From the IMG/VR virus record IMGVR_UViG_3300021349_000004, positions 1 to 47,875 of that record: 47,875 nucleotides of DNA. One strand, written 5' to 3'. The notes below the pieces were generated by a model. It was not told the origin of the DNA. It saw nothing but the letters and a program-made list of their open reading frames with translations, and did no database searches. The DNA comes from a virus. A program made the position numbers and the translations under genes. Shown one piece after another: positions 29,467 to 37,910 of the stretch (positions are counted from its first letter, which is position 1; every line of letters begins with the position of its first letter).

Positions 29467-31068
29467 ATGGAAGCGTACAAAAATAGAGTTGCGGATATCA
29501 CGACCCGCGCAGAACACATGAGAGAGTGTCTCATAGACCCCATGATTGACATGGCCGGAAGTGGCAATCTTATCAAAGACAAGGCCGTTCGGGATGCTAA
29601 CCTGAACGCCAAAACCAGCGGCAGTATTTTTGAAATGGCTGGAAAAACGGCTGGAACCGTGCAGGGAACTGCTGCAAATGCCGTACTTCGGTATATGGCG
29701 CGAAGGCACAAACAGCCTACCGATGAACAGCTTGCAAGCGCTCACGCTGCTATCTGTAACGCGTTCGACGTGATGGCTGGCAAAGCGCCCGCACCTGGTG
29801 GGATGGTCTTTGAATCCGCTGATATGGCTACCACGGACGGCGTGCTTATGAGAGATAGGCTGATTGGCCTTATCCTACCCGTAATGCTGAACAGCGTTTG
29901 CGGAAATATCGTTTCTTTCATCCCTGGGAGCTACAACCAGTCCGAAGTTTTCAAAATCAATCGAGTTGCAGGCAGCACCTTTGGGGACATCACCCTGGGC
30001 CAACAGCTTAATTTTGATTACCAGGGCCAGTATTCCAGTATGGATCAGCGGCACCTTGCAGGCACCGGGGACGGCACTAATACGGGATCGGCTGATGAGT
30101 TCAAGTTCGACTCGAACGTTAAATTCGGCGCGGTTCACCCGATGAAGAAAAAATCCATCAAGATTTTTCACGATCATAACCAGGTAGCAAAAGACGACGG
30201 TTTGGGCAATCTCTCCGGGTCATTTGTTGTCGGTGGTTCTACCGTAACAGTTACCGGGACAGTTGTTTATGCGACAGGCGTCGTTGACCCGACTTTCAGT
30301 ATTGCTCCGGCAAACGGTATTGCTGTTCATATCGGATTTGACGTGGATATTGAAAAAGCACCGACCTTGATTCCTTTGGTCAATACCGAAATGGATTCAA
30401 GGGTTTTATATCCCCACGAAGCCGCAATCTCCGGAGATACCACACTCCAGGCGCTTTGGGCAGTTCGCCGGGAATTCGATTTGAACTCTGAGCAGCTTGT
30501 AACCACGTCCATGAGAAACCTTCTGGCAGCGGACAAAGACAGAAAAGTTCTCCGGGATTTGGTCTTTTTTGCCAAAGGTGAGGAAACCTGGGACAAGGCG
30601 GCCGTGGATAACCTGGGCGACATCCATTATTACTGGAAGGGCTTGCTTGAGGCGCTTCTGAGAGTCGATTCGACCTTACTGCTAAGAACCGGAACGTCCG
30701 GGCTTGTCGGTGTTGTTGCAGATTCTATGTCTTCTACCATTTTCCGGTCTATGCCAGCACCGTATTTTACCCCTGCATCCGGATATAAATCCGTACCGCA
30801 GCCTCACTATGTGGGCACGCTGTTTGATACCTGGGAACTCTACTGTGACCCGAATGCAACCGATTATACCTGCCTCTGTTATGCAAAAGGCAGGGGCATT
30901 GGTGAATCCGGATATGTCATGGGTGATGCGATCCCCGCAATGTCATTCCGCCATGCAATCCAGAGAGATTTGACCTACAAAAACACTCTGTGGGAACTGG
31001 CGTATCGCGACCTACAGCCATTCAATGGCCGGGAATATTTCATGACGCTGAACATCAACGCGATTTAA
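29467..31068 (+). CDS. major capsid protein (gp23/HK97-fold type)
   Basis: 533 residues. The end MGDAIPAMSFRHAIQRDLTY, then LWELAYRDLQPFNGREYFM, and the N-terminal helix region (residues 1-110) followed by LIGLILPVMLNSVCGNIVSF resemble T4-like gp23 capsid proteins. RBS AGAAGGATAAGC. Expected to form the icosahedral shell. No separate prohead protease or scaffold is visible next to it; the helical first 110 residues may act as an internal delta/scaffold domain. First gene of the operon after the terminator. Confidence 0.8.
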   Translation: MEAYKNRVADITTRAEHMRECLIDPMIDMAGSGNLIKDKAVRDANLNAKTSGSIFEMAGKTAGTVQGTAANAVLRYMARRHKQPTDEQLASAHAAICNAFDVMAGKAPAPGGMVFESADMATTDGVLMRDRLIGLILPVMLNSVCGNIVSFIPGSYNQSEVFKINRVAGSTFGDITLGQQLNFDYQGQYSSMDQRHLAGTGDGTNTGSADEFKFDSNVKFGAVHPMKKKSIKIFHDHNQVAKDDGLGNLSGSFVVGGSTVTVTGTVVYATGVVDPTFSIAPANGIAVHIGFDVDIEKAPTLIPLVNTEMDSRVLYPHEAAISGDTTLQALWAVRREFDLNSEQLVTTSMRNLLAADKDRKVLRDLVFFAKGEETWDKAAVDNLGDIHYYWKGLLEALLRVDSTLLLRTGTSGLVGVVADSMSSTIFRSMPAPYFTPASGYKSVPQPHYVGTLFDTWELYCDPNATDYTCLCYAKGRGIGESGYVMGDAIPAMSFRHAIQRDLTYKNTLWELAYRDLQPFNGREYFMTLNINAI

Positions 31069-31078
31069 GGGTATCGGT

Positions 31079-31468
31079 ATGAAAATCACGATTACAAACC
31101 ATCATTGTGATTCCAGAGACATCCCTGTTGAGGCGGGTAGAGTTATCAAACTGCCCGCCTTCGGATCCATCGAAATTGACTTTGCATCAGATGCTCAGGT
31201 GCGGGCGTTTGCGGATATCCTGGCGAAAAAAGCGCCAGCCGCTCAGATGCAGATGCATGAAACGGTCTGTATCAGAAATCCCGATAAGCCCGTGGAACCG
31301 CCTGACACAGTGGATACCGATTCTACATCGGAGGAAGCCATAGCCGTTGATCCAGTCGATCCCGTTGAATTCATTGATCCCGAACCCATAACCGAGGCCG
31401 GCCCTGAAAAAACGGATGCCCCAAGAGTTAAATCCCAAAAGCCCAAAAAGAGAGGCAGAAAAATATGA
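31079..31468 (+). CDS. hypothetical capsid-associated protein (129 aa)
   Basis: MKITITNHHCDSRDIPVEAG, then an acidic low-complexity middle rich in Pro/Asp/Glu and a basic tail (KSQKPKKRGRKI). Between capsid and sheath genes, overlapping the sheath start by 4 bases (ATGA). Might be a head decoration or head-closure protein, by position only. Confidence 0.5.
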   Translation: MKITITNHHCDSRDIPVEAGRVIKLPAFGSIEIDFASDAQVRAFADILAKKAPAAQMQMHETVCIRNPDKPVEPPDTVDTDSTSEEAIAVDPVDPVEFIDPEPITEAGPEKTDAPRVKSQKPKKRGRKI

Positions 31469-33219
31469 AAAGTATCGTAACAAATGCGGCGGGGATTACA
31501 GTTCTCCGCCTGATTGATAATACGCTGAAAACTGGCGGCGGGCCTGTGTCAATCGGGGCCACTGTCATCCAGGCGCAAAAAGGCCCAGTGGGCAAAGTCT
31601 GCCAGGTAAATTATCAAACCTGGGAGACTGTGTTCGGGAAACCTTATTCCAAGACCATTGCGGATCGTACCCAGATGGAAGGGCTGCGTCATTTAAACGA
31701 TGCTGCCAAAGAGTGCATTTACGTCAATGCCGTGCGTGTGGTTAGCGCTGATGCAGCGTTTCCTTCACTTGAAATATTGGTTACACAGGACAAAGACGCT
31801 TGGACGCAAACGACCCCGTATGTTGTGGGTGATGTTGTGGCCATTACTGGCCCAGCAAAATTGATCTGTGTTACCGCTCATACGTCCTCATCGACCGAAC
31901 CGACATCGGCGGCGACTGAATGGGATGCGTTTGAATCCCCGGTCGAAAAAAGCAATCACTCTTATGGTACGCCCATTGCGGCCGAGACCGGATATCTTTG
32001 TTCGATTTATCCGATTGATGGTGATCCTTGCCTTAATCGGTCGTTCAAGATTACCGCCGTCAATACTGACAAAGAGCGCTTTACGATTCAGTTTTTCGAC
32101 AAGGATGAACGCGGTATTGAATACCTGCTCGAATATTGGACTGTGGGCGTTAATCCGCTTGACAAAGACGATATGGGCAGAAGCGTTTTCATCGAAACCA
32201 TTCTTGAAGAGCGATCTGTTCGGTTCCGCTGTGATTGGAACGTCAGTAACGACTGGGCTGATGCAATTGGCAGCATTAATGCGGTTGCTGAACTTGCGAC
32301 AAAAACGACATTTGAAGGCGGAAGCAACGGTGGTGTCCCGACGACTCAGGAATGGATTGCAGCCTGGGACATGTTCCGCAGCGAGGCGGTTACGGCCTAT
32401 CTGATGTTTGCGGCTGGATGCTATGATATGGATGTTTTGCAGAACTGTATTGATATTGCAGAACTCAGACATACCATGTTTTTCCTTGATGTCCCCTGTT
32501 ATCAGAATCAATCAGTAATTTCCGGATGGATCAGCAGCGCAGCGTTTGACACCCGTTTTGCAGCGGCCTACCACTGCCCGATTGCCGCCAATGATGAATG
32601 GTACGGCGGGAAAACGATATGGGGCGCAAGCGGCGCTGTTGTCGCAGCCTGTGCGAATGGGGACGCCAATTATTCCGGTGAAACCCCTGGTATCCATTAC
32701 TCTCCGGCGGGCCGTATCAGAGGCAGGCTTAGCCGAACGGCGATTGAGTTTATTTATCCGGAAGATGTTGTGGATCGGGATGCACTGGTTGAACTTCGGA
32801 TCAACCCGATTGTACCTGGCCCGACAGGTGGTGCGATTATTGATGATGCGCTGACACTGAACTCCCTCGAAAACTACAGCCGTTTTGTCTGGGTGAACCG
32901 GATCGCCAATTATATCGACTATCGTTTTCTGGAAATGGCCTCGCAGCTCCAGCACGAACCGGATCGCCTTACCGCTGATGGCTTGACGCGCGGTATGACA
33001 AAAATCCTGGGAGACCTGGTTATATCAGGGGCGTTATCTCCGCCTCGTTCGATGTTTACTGCATCACCGTATTCAGTCAATGCGTATGCCGCAACTGATA
33101 CGAATCCGTATGTCTTCCTGGTGACCCAACCTGAAATCGACAGATGGCTTGTCGAATGGTCGTTTTGCCCGACAGGCTCCGCACGGCGAATTGTTGGCCA
33201 GCCGATTATGGTTCTGTAA
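31465..33219 (+). CDS. tail sheath protein
   Basis: 584 residues. N-terminus KSIVTNAAGITVLRLIDNTL, then VSIGATVIQAQKGPVGKVCQ and VFGKPYSKTIADRTQMEGLR; C-terminus RFVWVNRIANYIDYRFLEMA, a conserved helix motif of sheath proteins, then RWLVEWSFCPTGSARRIVGQ. The contractile outer layer of the tail, placed just before tube genes. An 11-bp hairpin follows its stop. Confidence 0.88.
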   Translation: MKSIVTNAAGITVLRLIDNTLKTGGGPVSIGATVIQAQKGPVGKVCQVNYQTWETVFGKPYSKTIADRTQMEGLRHLNDAAKECIYVNAVRVVSADAAFPSLEILVTQDKDAWTQTTPYVVGDVVAITGPAKLICVTAHTSSSTEPTSAATEWDAFESPVEKSNHSYGTPIAAETGYLCSIYPIDGDPCLNRSFKITAVNTDKERFTIQFFDKDERGIEYLLEYWTVGVNPLDKDDMGRSVFIETILEERSVRFRCDWNVSNDWADAIGSINAVAELATKTTFEGGSNGGVPTTQEWIAAWDMFRSEAVTAYLMFAAGCYDMDVLQNCIDIAELRHTMFFLDVPCYQNQSVISGWISSAAFDTRFAAAYHCPIAANDEWYGGKTIWGASGAVVAACANGDANYSGETPGIHYSPAGRIRGRLSRTAIEFIYPEDVVDRDALVELRINPIVPGPTGGAIIDDALTLNSLENYSRFVWVNRIANYIDYRFLEMASQLQHEPDRLTADGLTRGMTKILGDLVISGALSPPRSMFTASPYSVNAYAATDTNPYVFLVTQPEIDRWLVEWSFCPTGSARRIVGQPIMVL

Positions 33220-33229
33220 TTAAAAATCT

Positions 33230-33269
33230 GGTTTCAGTTGGCTGCTTGTAAAGGCTGTCAACTGAAACC
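33230..33269 (+). promoter_or_regulatory. 11-bp hairpin after the sheath gene
   Basis: GGTTTCAGTTG / CAACTGAAACC, 18-base loop, starting 11 bases after the sheath stop. No T-run. May protect the 3' end of the abundant sheath mRNA or cause partial termination. Confidence 0.55.
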
Positions 33270-33301
33270 GGTTCATATCGTTTGAAGAAAGGATAAAACG
33301 C

Positions 33302-34003
33302 ATGAGTGAATTCTGCATATACGATGAAATGGGCGAGCTTGACGATGAACACATGCCGTCATTTCCCAGGGAAAAGAAGCTTGATATGGCAATCTATGAG
33401 GACGACGGCGGGGCTGCGGCGGCTGACGATTTTGCGACAAAACAATTGATGTCTCATGGTATGGCTGTGGCTTTGGGATGGGTGAGCGAAGGTGATTTTT
33501 CATTCGATTCACTTGATACGTTTATCCAGGGTTACGCCGATCTGGATGGTGACGGTGAAGTCCAGGAAGGCGGCGATGAAGAGAATTATTACAATGACAT
33601 GTTCGGCGCTGTAGGTGATGCCTTTGCGTCTCTTGGTGCTGATGCGGATGCCATCGGAAAATTCATCGGTGACGAAGATTCTGACACCGGGGCGACTATG
33701 GGCGCGATGCTTGCCGAGAAAATCGGTGCAATGGAAACATCTGATGAAGACATTATCAGCAATTACGTTCTGGGCGTGGCTGGGGACAACAACAGCAGGG
33801 GCGGCCAGATAATGGAATCTATGGTCAAGAAAATCCTGGGCGGTGTCATGTCATGGGGCAAAAAAAAGTTGAAGAGGATACACCACCAGATATCCAGCGG
33901 AACACGAGCTGCGCTTAAAAAGGCTCGGCTTAAATCCCACACCTCGTCTGCGATTCGTAACCGTAAACACAGTATGAAGCTCAGAAAAACGATGGGTCTA
34001 TAA
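33302..34003 (+). CDS. acidic/basic virion protein with an EF-hand-like loop
   Basis: 233 residues, AAGAAAGGATAAAAC before ATG. Residues about 75-95: YADLDGDGEVQEGGDEENY, a D-x-D-G-D-G-x-[VI] calcium loop. Acidic N-terminal 170 residues, then strongly basic C-terminus (KKKLKRIHHQISSGTRAALK). The charge split suggests binding to DNA or to a negatively charged partner. Function unknown; located between sheath and tube genes. Confidence 0.55.
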   Translation: MSEFCIYDEMGELDDEHMPSFPREKKLDMAIYEDDGGAAAADDFATKQLMSHGMAVALGWVSEGDFSFDSLDTFIQGYADLDGDGEVQEGGDEENYYNDMFGAVGDAFASLGADADAIGKFIGDEDSDTGATMGAMLAEKIGAMETSDEDIISNYVLGVAGDNNSRGGQIMESMVKKILGGVMSWGKKKLKRIHHQISSGTRAALKKARLKSHTSSAIRNRKHSMKLRKTMGL

Positions 34004-34009
34004 AACGAT

Positions 34010-34684
34010 ATGGCTGAAACCACAAAAACACCCATTACAAAATGGTATGGCGCGTTTCAGATAGTCGACGGGATATCCGACTTCCATAAAATATGGATTT
34101 CACAGGGTAACACTTGCGTGATCGGATATATCGGAGAAGGCACCACCAGGGAAATCGTTTCCAACTGGGAAATGCCGTTTGCAGATACGAGCCTTGAATC
34201 CAAATTCCAGAAAATGGGTGCAGGTTTCCAGATGGTAACGGGCTTATCGACACAATCGAAGTTAAACAGTCAACAGATATGGTCTGGAAATCAGCCGTAC
34301 ACGTTCAATATAGTGATGAAGCTGCGGGCGTTATGTCAAGCACAAGGTACAGATGCCGACCCGTTTGATCAATACGTTGAAAAAGCAATCGAGGCTCTTG
34401 AGATGTTCATGGCCCCGAATCTTATGGATGTGGCTGAGGAAATATATAATGGCACGCTACCAGAAGGAGTACTTAATAACCGTGTTCCACTGCCGGTTGA
34501 TATAAACATTGCCCGGAAAGTGATTCTCACAAACTGCATCATAAGAAGCTTGTCTTCATCTTATGATAAAGAAAAAGATAAGCGCGGCTACTTGCTTCGG
34601 GCGGATGTTTCTTTGCATATCGAAACGATGGAAGCGCTTACCAGGTCTGACCTGGAAAAAGGGTACGGGAAGATAACAACGTAA
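34010..34684 (+). CDS. tail-associated protein, possible tube-end/baseplate protein
   Basis: 224 residues. Block NSQQIWSGNQPYTFNIVMKL, then DADPFDQYVEKAIEALEMFM, resembles a class of myovirus proteins at the tube-baseplate junction (gp48/gp54-like role), though I am not certain. Precedes the two tail-tube genes. Alternative: a neck or completion protein. Confidence 0.4.
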   Translation: MAETTKTPITKWYGAFQIVDGISDFHKIWISQGNTCVIGYIGEGTTREIVSNWEMPFADTSLESKFQKMGAGFQMVTGLSTQSKLNSQQIWSGNQPYTFNIVMKLRALCQAQGTDADPFDQYVEKAIEALEMFMAPNLMDVAEEIYNGTLPEGVLNNRVPLPVDINIARKVILTNCIIRSLSSSYDKEKDKRGYLLRADVSLHIETMEALTRSDLEKGYGKITT

Positions 34685-34732
34685 TACATAACCGAGTAGG
34701 TTTCGGAAGATATAATTTAAGAGAGGTAAAAT

Positions 34733-35230
34733 ATGGCAATTTCAGGTGGTGTGACAGCGAGTATGTCATTGCTAAGCGAATCGTACAGCAGAATGCTATC
34801 GTATGGTGAGTCGGCACGCGCTCAGGATTTTGTGATGACTGTGGACGGTGATGCTAACTTACATTGGTTAATTCAGGCAGCGACAACACCGGCGCTCAAA
34901 CGAGAGGTCGTTGAAGTGGTCGGGCCTTTTGGCGTGCGATCAATTCAGCAAGGCCGTTTCATCAACGAGATTGAAATGGCTATTACGTTTAAGGAAGTCG
35001 TAAGCGGCTTGGCATATACAGCTTTACATGCTTGGTCTGAAACCAAAGCATACAAGACAGTTACCATTGCATTGAAATCAGAAACACAAGGTGTAGCCGC
35101 AGACGGTGCCGATGGATTTTGGAAAATAGAAGACTGTTGGATTGAACTTGATGGTGCGGATTTATCTGTAGAGGACGCCGTGCCGCTAAAATTGTCTGGA
35201 ACCCTTCACGGTAGTTATCTACCAAGCTGA
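34733..35230 (+). CDS. tail tube protein, paralogue 1
   Basis: 165 residues. Shares ARAQDF, QAATTP, KREVVE, GVRSIQQGRFINEIEMAITF and the C-terminal CWIELDGADLSVEDAVPLKL block with the next protein. Beta-rich gp19-type tube fold that lines the DNA channel inside the sheath. RBS AGAGAGGTAAAAT. Confidence 0.7.
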   Translation: MAISGGVTASMSLLSESYSRMLSYGESARAQDFVMTVDGDANLHWLIQAATTPALKREVVEVVGPFGVRSIQQGRFINEIEMAITFKEVVSGLAYTALHAWSETKAYKTVTIALKSETQGVAADGADGFWKIEDCWIELDGADLSVEDAVPLKLSGTLHGSYLPS

Positions 35231-35243
35231 AAAGGAGTTTGAC

Positions 35244-35768
35244 ATGGGTAGTATTTCTGGGCCAACACCATCAGCAGCATTAGCTCTTTTAAGAACATCT
35301 TACGATACTGGGCTATTGGATAAAGGAGAGGCAGCCAGGGCGCAAGATTTTTGGATGACAATAGTAAGTGACGACACAAGCATCGACGCTTCTGGCCTGA
35401 CGTATTTGGTACAGGCAGCGACAACTCCGGCAATTAAACGCGAAGTCGTTGAGACAGTCGGGCAGATGGGTGTTAGATCAATCCAGCAAGGTCGTTTCAT
35501 CAATGAAATCGAAATGGCGATCACATTCAGGGAAGTCGTAAAAGGGGCAGCGTACAAAATCCTGAAAGCCTGGACAAAGGGGAAGAAATATTTTGAAGTT
35601 ACTCTTGAATTGAGATCTGAGGCAACCGCTACATCGACAACAAACCGTAAATGGGTGATTACAGATTGCTGGATTGAACTTGACGGCGCGGATTTGTCGG
35701 TAGAAGACGCTGTGCCATTGAAATTATCCGGAACCCTTCACGGCAGTTATTTCCCGGCATCATCATGA
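35244..35768 (+). CDS. tail tube protein, paralogue 2
   Basis: 174 residues. About 60% identical by eye to paralogue 1, with two perfectly conserved blocks of about 20 residues (GVRSIQQGRFINEIEMAITF and ELDGADLSVEDAVPLKLSGT). 13 bases after the first copy, with AAAAGGAGTTTGAC before ATG. Two expressed tube proteins in tandem could form a mixed tube or mark two tail regions. Overlaps the next ATG. Confidence 0.7.
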   Translation: MGSISGPTPSAALALLRTSYDTGLLDKGEAARAQDFWMTIVSDDTSIDASGLTYLVQAATTPAIKREVVETVGQMGVRSIQQGRFINEIEMAITFREVVKGAAYKILKAWTKGKKYFEVTLELRSEATATSTTNRKWVITDCWIELDGADLSVEDAVPLKLSGTLHGSYFPASS

Positions 35769-36307
35769 CCCCAACCGAAGCCTTAGAAGCCGCAACGTCG
35801 CAATTCACGCCGCTTTATCACAGTGACAGCGACAAACTTGAATCGTTATTACGCCGAGCGCTTGGGGTTTATCAAGACAAGGCCGGCGTGATAAAAACCA
35901 TAAAATCAACCGATATTGAGACATTTGTGGCGATCCCTGATGACATGTTATCTGCTATTTATGCCAGCGACAAAAACAGCAGATTTCATGAAATCATTCA
36001 GGACGAAACGAATCTATCAGTTGAAGAAGACACAAACAGTTATCCGCCTTACACGTTTTATTATTTTGTGAACCTACGAGATTATGATCTGGATACCGAC
36101 CTGCCAGCGGGCATTGTCGGTATTCTGATTGATTATATCGTGGCGTTGATTGGTATCCCAAACACCGAACGCGCCCGCGCTGTAGCGATCTCGACCGGGA
36201 TGCAAACGGAACTTCCGTCGAATGCCGATATGGTTGACCGCAAGACCACAATCGAAGCATACATGGAAGACAACATGGCGATTGTCCCCATGATGTCCGT
36301 GTTTTAA
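35765..36307 (+). CDS. hypothetical tail protein (180 aa)
   Basis: MTPTEALEAATSQFTPLYHS, then a helical bundle with a beta insertion. Starts in ATGA overlap with the tube gene. Possible tail terminator or completion protein by place in the order tube - unknown - tube-like - chaperone. No motif proves it. Confidence 0.45.
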   Translation: MTPTEALEAATSQFTPLYHSDSDKLESLLRRALGVYQDKAGVIKTIKSTDIETFVAIPDDMLSAIYASDKNSRFHEIIQDETNLSVEEDTNSYPPYTFYYFVNLRDYDLDTDLPAGIVGILIDYIVALIGIPNTERARAVAISTGMQTELPSNADMVDRKTTIEAYMEDNMAIVPMMSVF

Positions 36308-36335
36308 ACCATTTTATCAACTGCAAGGAAGCATT

Positions 36336-36965
36336 ATGGCAGAAGATTTCGATAGCTTGAAACAAGCAGTCCAGAAATTGAAGGAAAACCCGTTTCGGCA
36401 TGGCTGGCAGTTTGAGATTGTGATAGGCGAAATAACCTTAACGAAAACGACAGTGAACGGCCCTATCTCGACAGATATTACAACACCAGACGGTAAATAT
36501 GCGTTTCCATCTGTTGAAAGTAAGCTTCAACCTGTCGCTGATTTTGATATGTACGTCAAAGACGTGACTTACGACCCCATAGCAATCGAAATGGAAGCCG
36601 AGAAAATCGGCGGACACACATTTAATTTTCCGATTGCAGTATCACCGACCACCATAACTATGACTATGCGTGATAATTCAAAACGCGAAATCTACGAATG
36701 GTTTAAAAAAATTACCGGCAATATCATAGATACAGACGGAACGATAAAGCCGTTGGGCGAAATTGAGTTTTTGCTTAAAAAATATAACCTGGGTGCTGAC
36801 GGGAAAAGGCTGAAAGTTGTGGATAAAGAAAAGGTGTCACCGGAATCCTGCGACTCCTGGTGGGTGATTCCAACCAAGCTGGGAGAAATTACAGAAAGCC
36901 GTGATGAATGCGGGAATATCGAATTCCCTATTGTATTTGTGCAAAGCAGAACAAATAAGTCATAA
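36336..36965 (+). CDS. tube-like tail protein (209 aa)
   Basis: Beta-rich: FPIAVSPTTITMTMRDNSKR, then EIYEWFKKITGNIIDTDGTI, WWVIPTKLGEITESRDECGN and IEFPIVFVQSRT. The order strand, helix, strand and the final strand with F-P-[IV]-x-F-x-Q look like gp19/tube-related proteins such as the tube initiator or terminator. Lies between tube and chaperone genes. Confidence 0.45.
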   Translation: MAEDFDSLKQAVQKLKENPFRHGWQFEIVIGEITLTKTTVNGPISTDITTPDGKYAFPSVESKLQPVADFDMYVKDVTYDPIAIEMEAEKIGGHTFNFPIAVSPTTITMTMRDNSKREIYEWFKKITGNIIDTDGTIKPLGEIEFLLKKYNLGADGKRLKVVDKEKVSPESCDSWWVIPTKLGEITESRDECGNIEFPIVFVQSRTNKS

Positions 36966-36997
36966 CCAACTAAAAAAACAATCTGAAAGGATTTCAA

Positions 36998-37774
36998 ATG
37001 AACATCCCCCCGTTTTCCCTACCCAGTAAGCAGCTTAAAAAAATATCCATGCGTGAGGCCACAGTTGCCGATGCACTTGATTTCTGTGACGTTGACCCTG
37101 AAATGGAAGAAACCATCACAACGATATTTCTGGATCGTGTGCAATTGCCGGGAGATGGCTTTGTCAGCTCGAAAACCTGGACAGCAGACGACAGACGCCT
37201 GGGCCTTTATTGGTATTGGCTGCATACGACATCTGATTCGTCCGCACAGTTTCGGTACGATTGCGGGTATTGCGGAAAGAACCATGCAATATCTTATGAC
37301 ATGAAAAAGCTTGCTGAGAATTATAAATCAATATCCGGCAAGCCAGAACGTGAATTCACGCACAACGGCGAGCCTGTTGTTGTCCGGCCATTAACTGGAT
37401 CGGATATGGAAGCGCTGGAGTTGATGCGGCGGAACATCGTTCCTGGTATGGACAAAAAAGACGCCAATGCAATCCATTCAAGAATCAGGCTGGCAGCGCT
37501 GATCCGGAGCCTATCATTTTTCAGCGTCGGGATTGACGAAAACAGAATCGAAGCAAACGAAAAGAAAATTATGGCCATGAACATGTCAGATATGGAGTCC
37601 TTGTCTGATACCGTGGCTGAAAAAACGCTGGAAATGGAACACGGCCTTGAGTCCGTGGTGGATACTACCGATGGACGGATATTTTTAATCATCCGTGTTT
37701 CATGCGATGAAGTTGGGAGTGAGACCCTTTTGAGGGTTCCGTTTCGGGGTTTCGTCAACATTCCATTGGTATAG
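36998..37774 (+). CDS. tail assembly chaperone / gp26-like with zinc site
   Basis: 258 residues, ribosome binding site GAAAGGATTTC. Residues about 75-95 YDCGYCGKNHAISYDM form a C-x-x-C ... H zinc-binding site, followed by ERFTHNGEP-like and a helical domain. Proteins of this type precede the tape-measure gene in contractile-tail phages. Its own stop is at 37772-37774, but another frame continues to the tape-measure start (next entry), as in G/GT chaperone pairs. Without the shift, 132 bases before the tape-measure gene would be non-coding. Confidence 0.6.
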   Translation: MNIPPFSLPSKQLKKISMREATVADALDFCDVDPEMEETITTIFLDRVQLPGDGFVSSKTWTADDRRLGLYWYWLHTTSDSSAQFRYDCGYCGKNHAISYDMKKLAENYKSISGKPEREFTHNGEPVVVRPLTGSDMEALELMRRNIVPGMDKKDANAIHSRIRLAALIRSLSFFSVGIDENRIEANEKKIMAMNMSDMESLSDTVAEKTLEMEHGLESVVDTTDGRIFLIIRVSCDEVGSETLLRVPFRGFVNIPLV

Positions 37775-37910
37775 CCGTCATTCGTGGCAGACCATCATTG
37801 ATAATTTGTGTCTGTGGGCCGGACAGGGCCTCCGAGACGTTCTTGATACGGATATCCGGATTGTTTTAAATCTGGAATCAGCACTTGTAAAAAAGATGAA
37901 AAAGAAATGA
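37743..37910 (+). CDS. frameshift extension of the tail assembly chaperone (GT-like)
   Basis: The +1 frame is open from 37734 to TGA at 37908-37910 and encodes FHWYSRHSWQTIIDNLCLWA, then GLRDVLDTDIRIVLNLESAL and a basic end VKKMKKK. Its stop overlaps the tape-measure ATG (ATGA). There is no good start codon. A likely slip site is TTT-CGG at 37742-37747: tRNA-Phe could move from UUU to UUC while a rare CGG waits. This gives a long form made of chaperone residues 1-249 plus about 55 residues. Programmed frameshifts here are known in lambda, P2 and many others, usually -1. Confidence 0.55.
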   Translation, partial: FGVSSTFHWYSRHSWQTIIDNLCLWAGQGLRDVLDTDIRIVLNLESALVKKMKKK

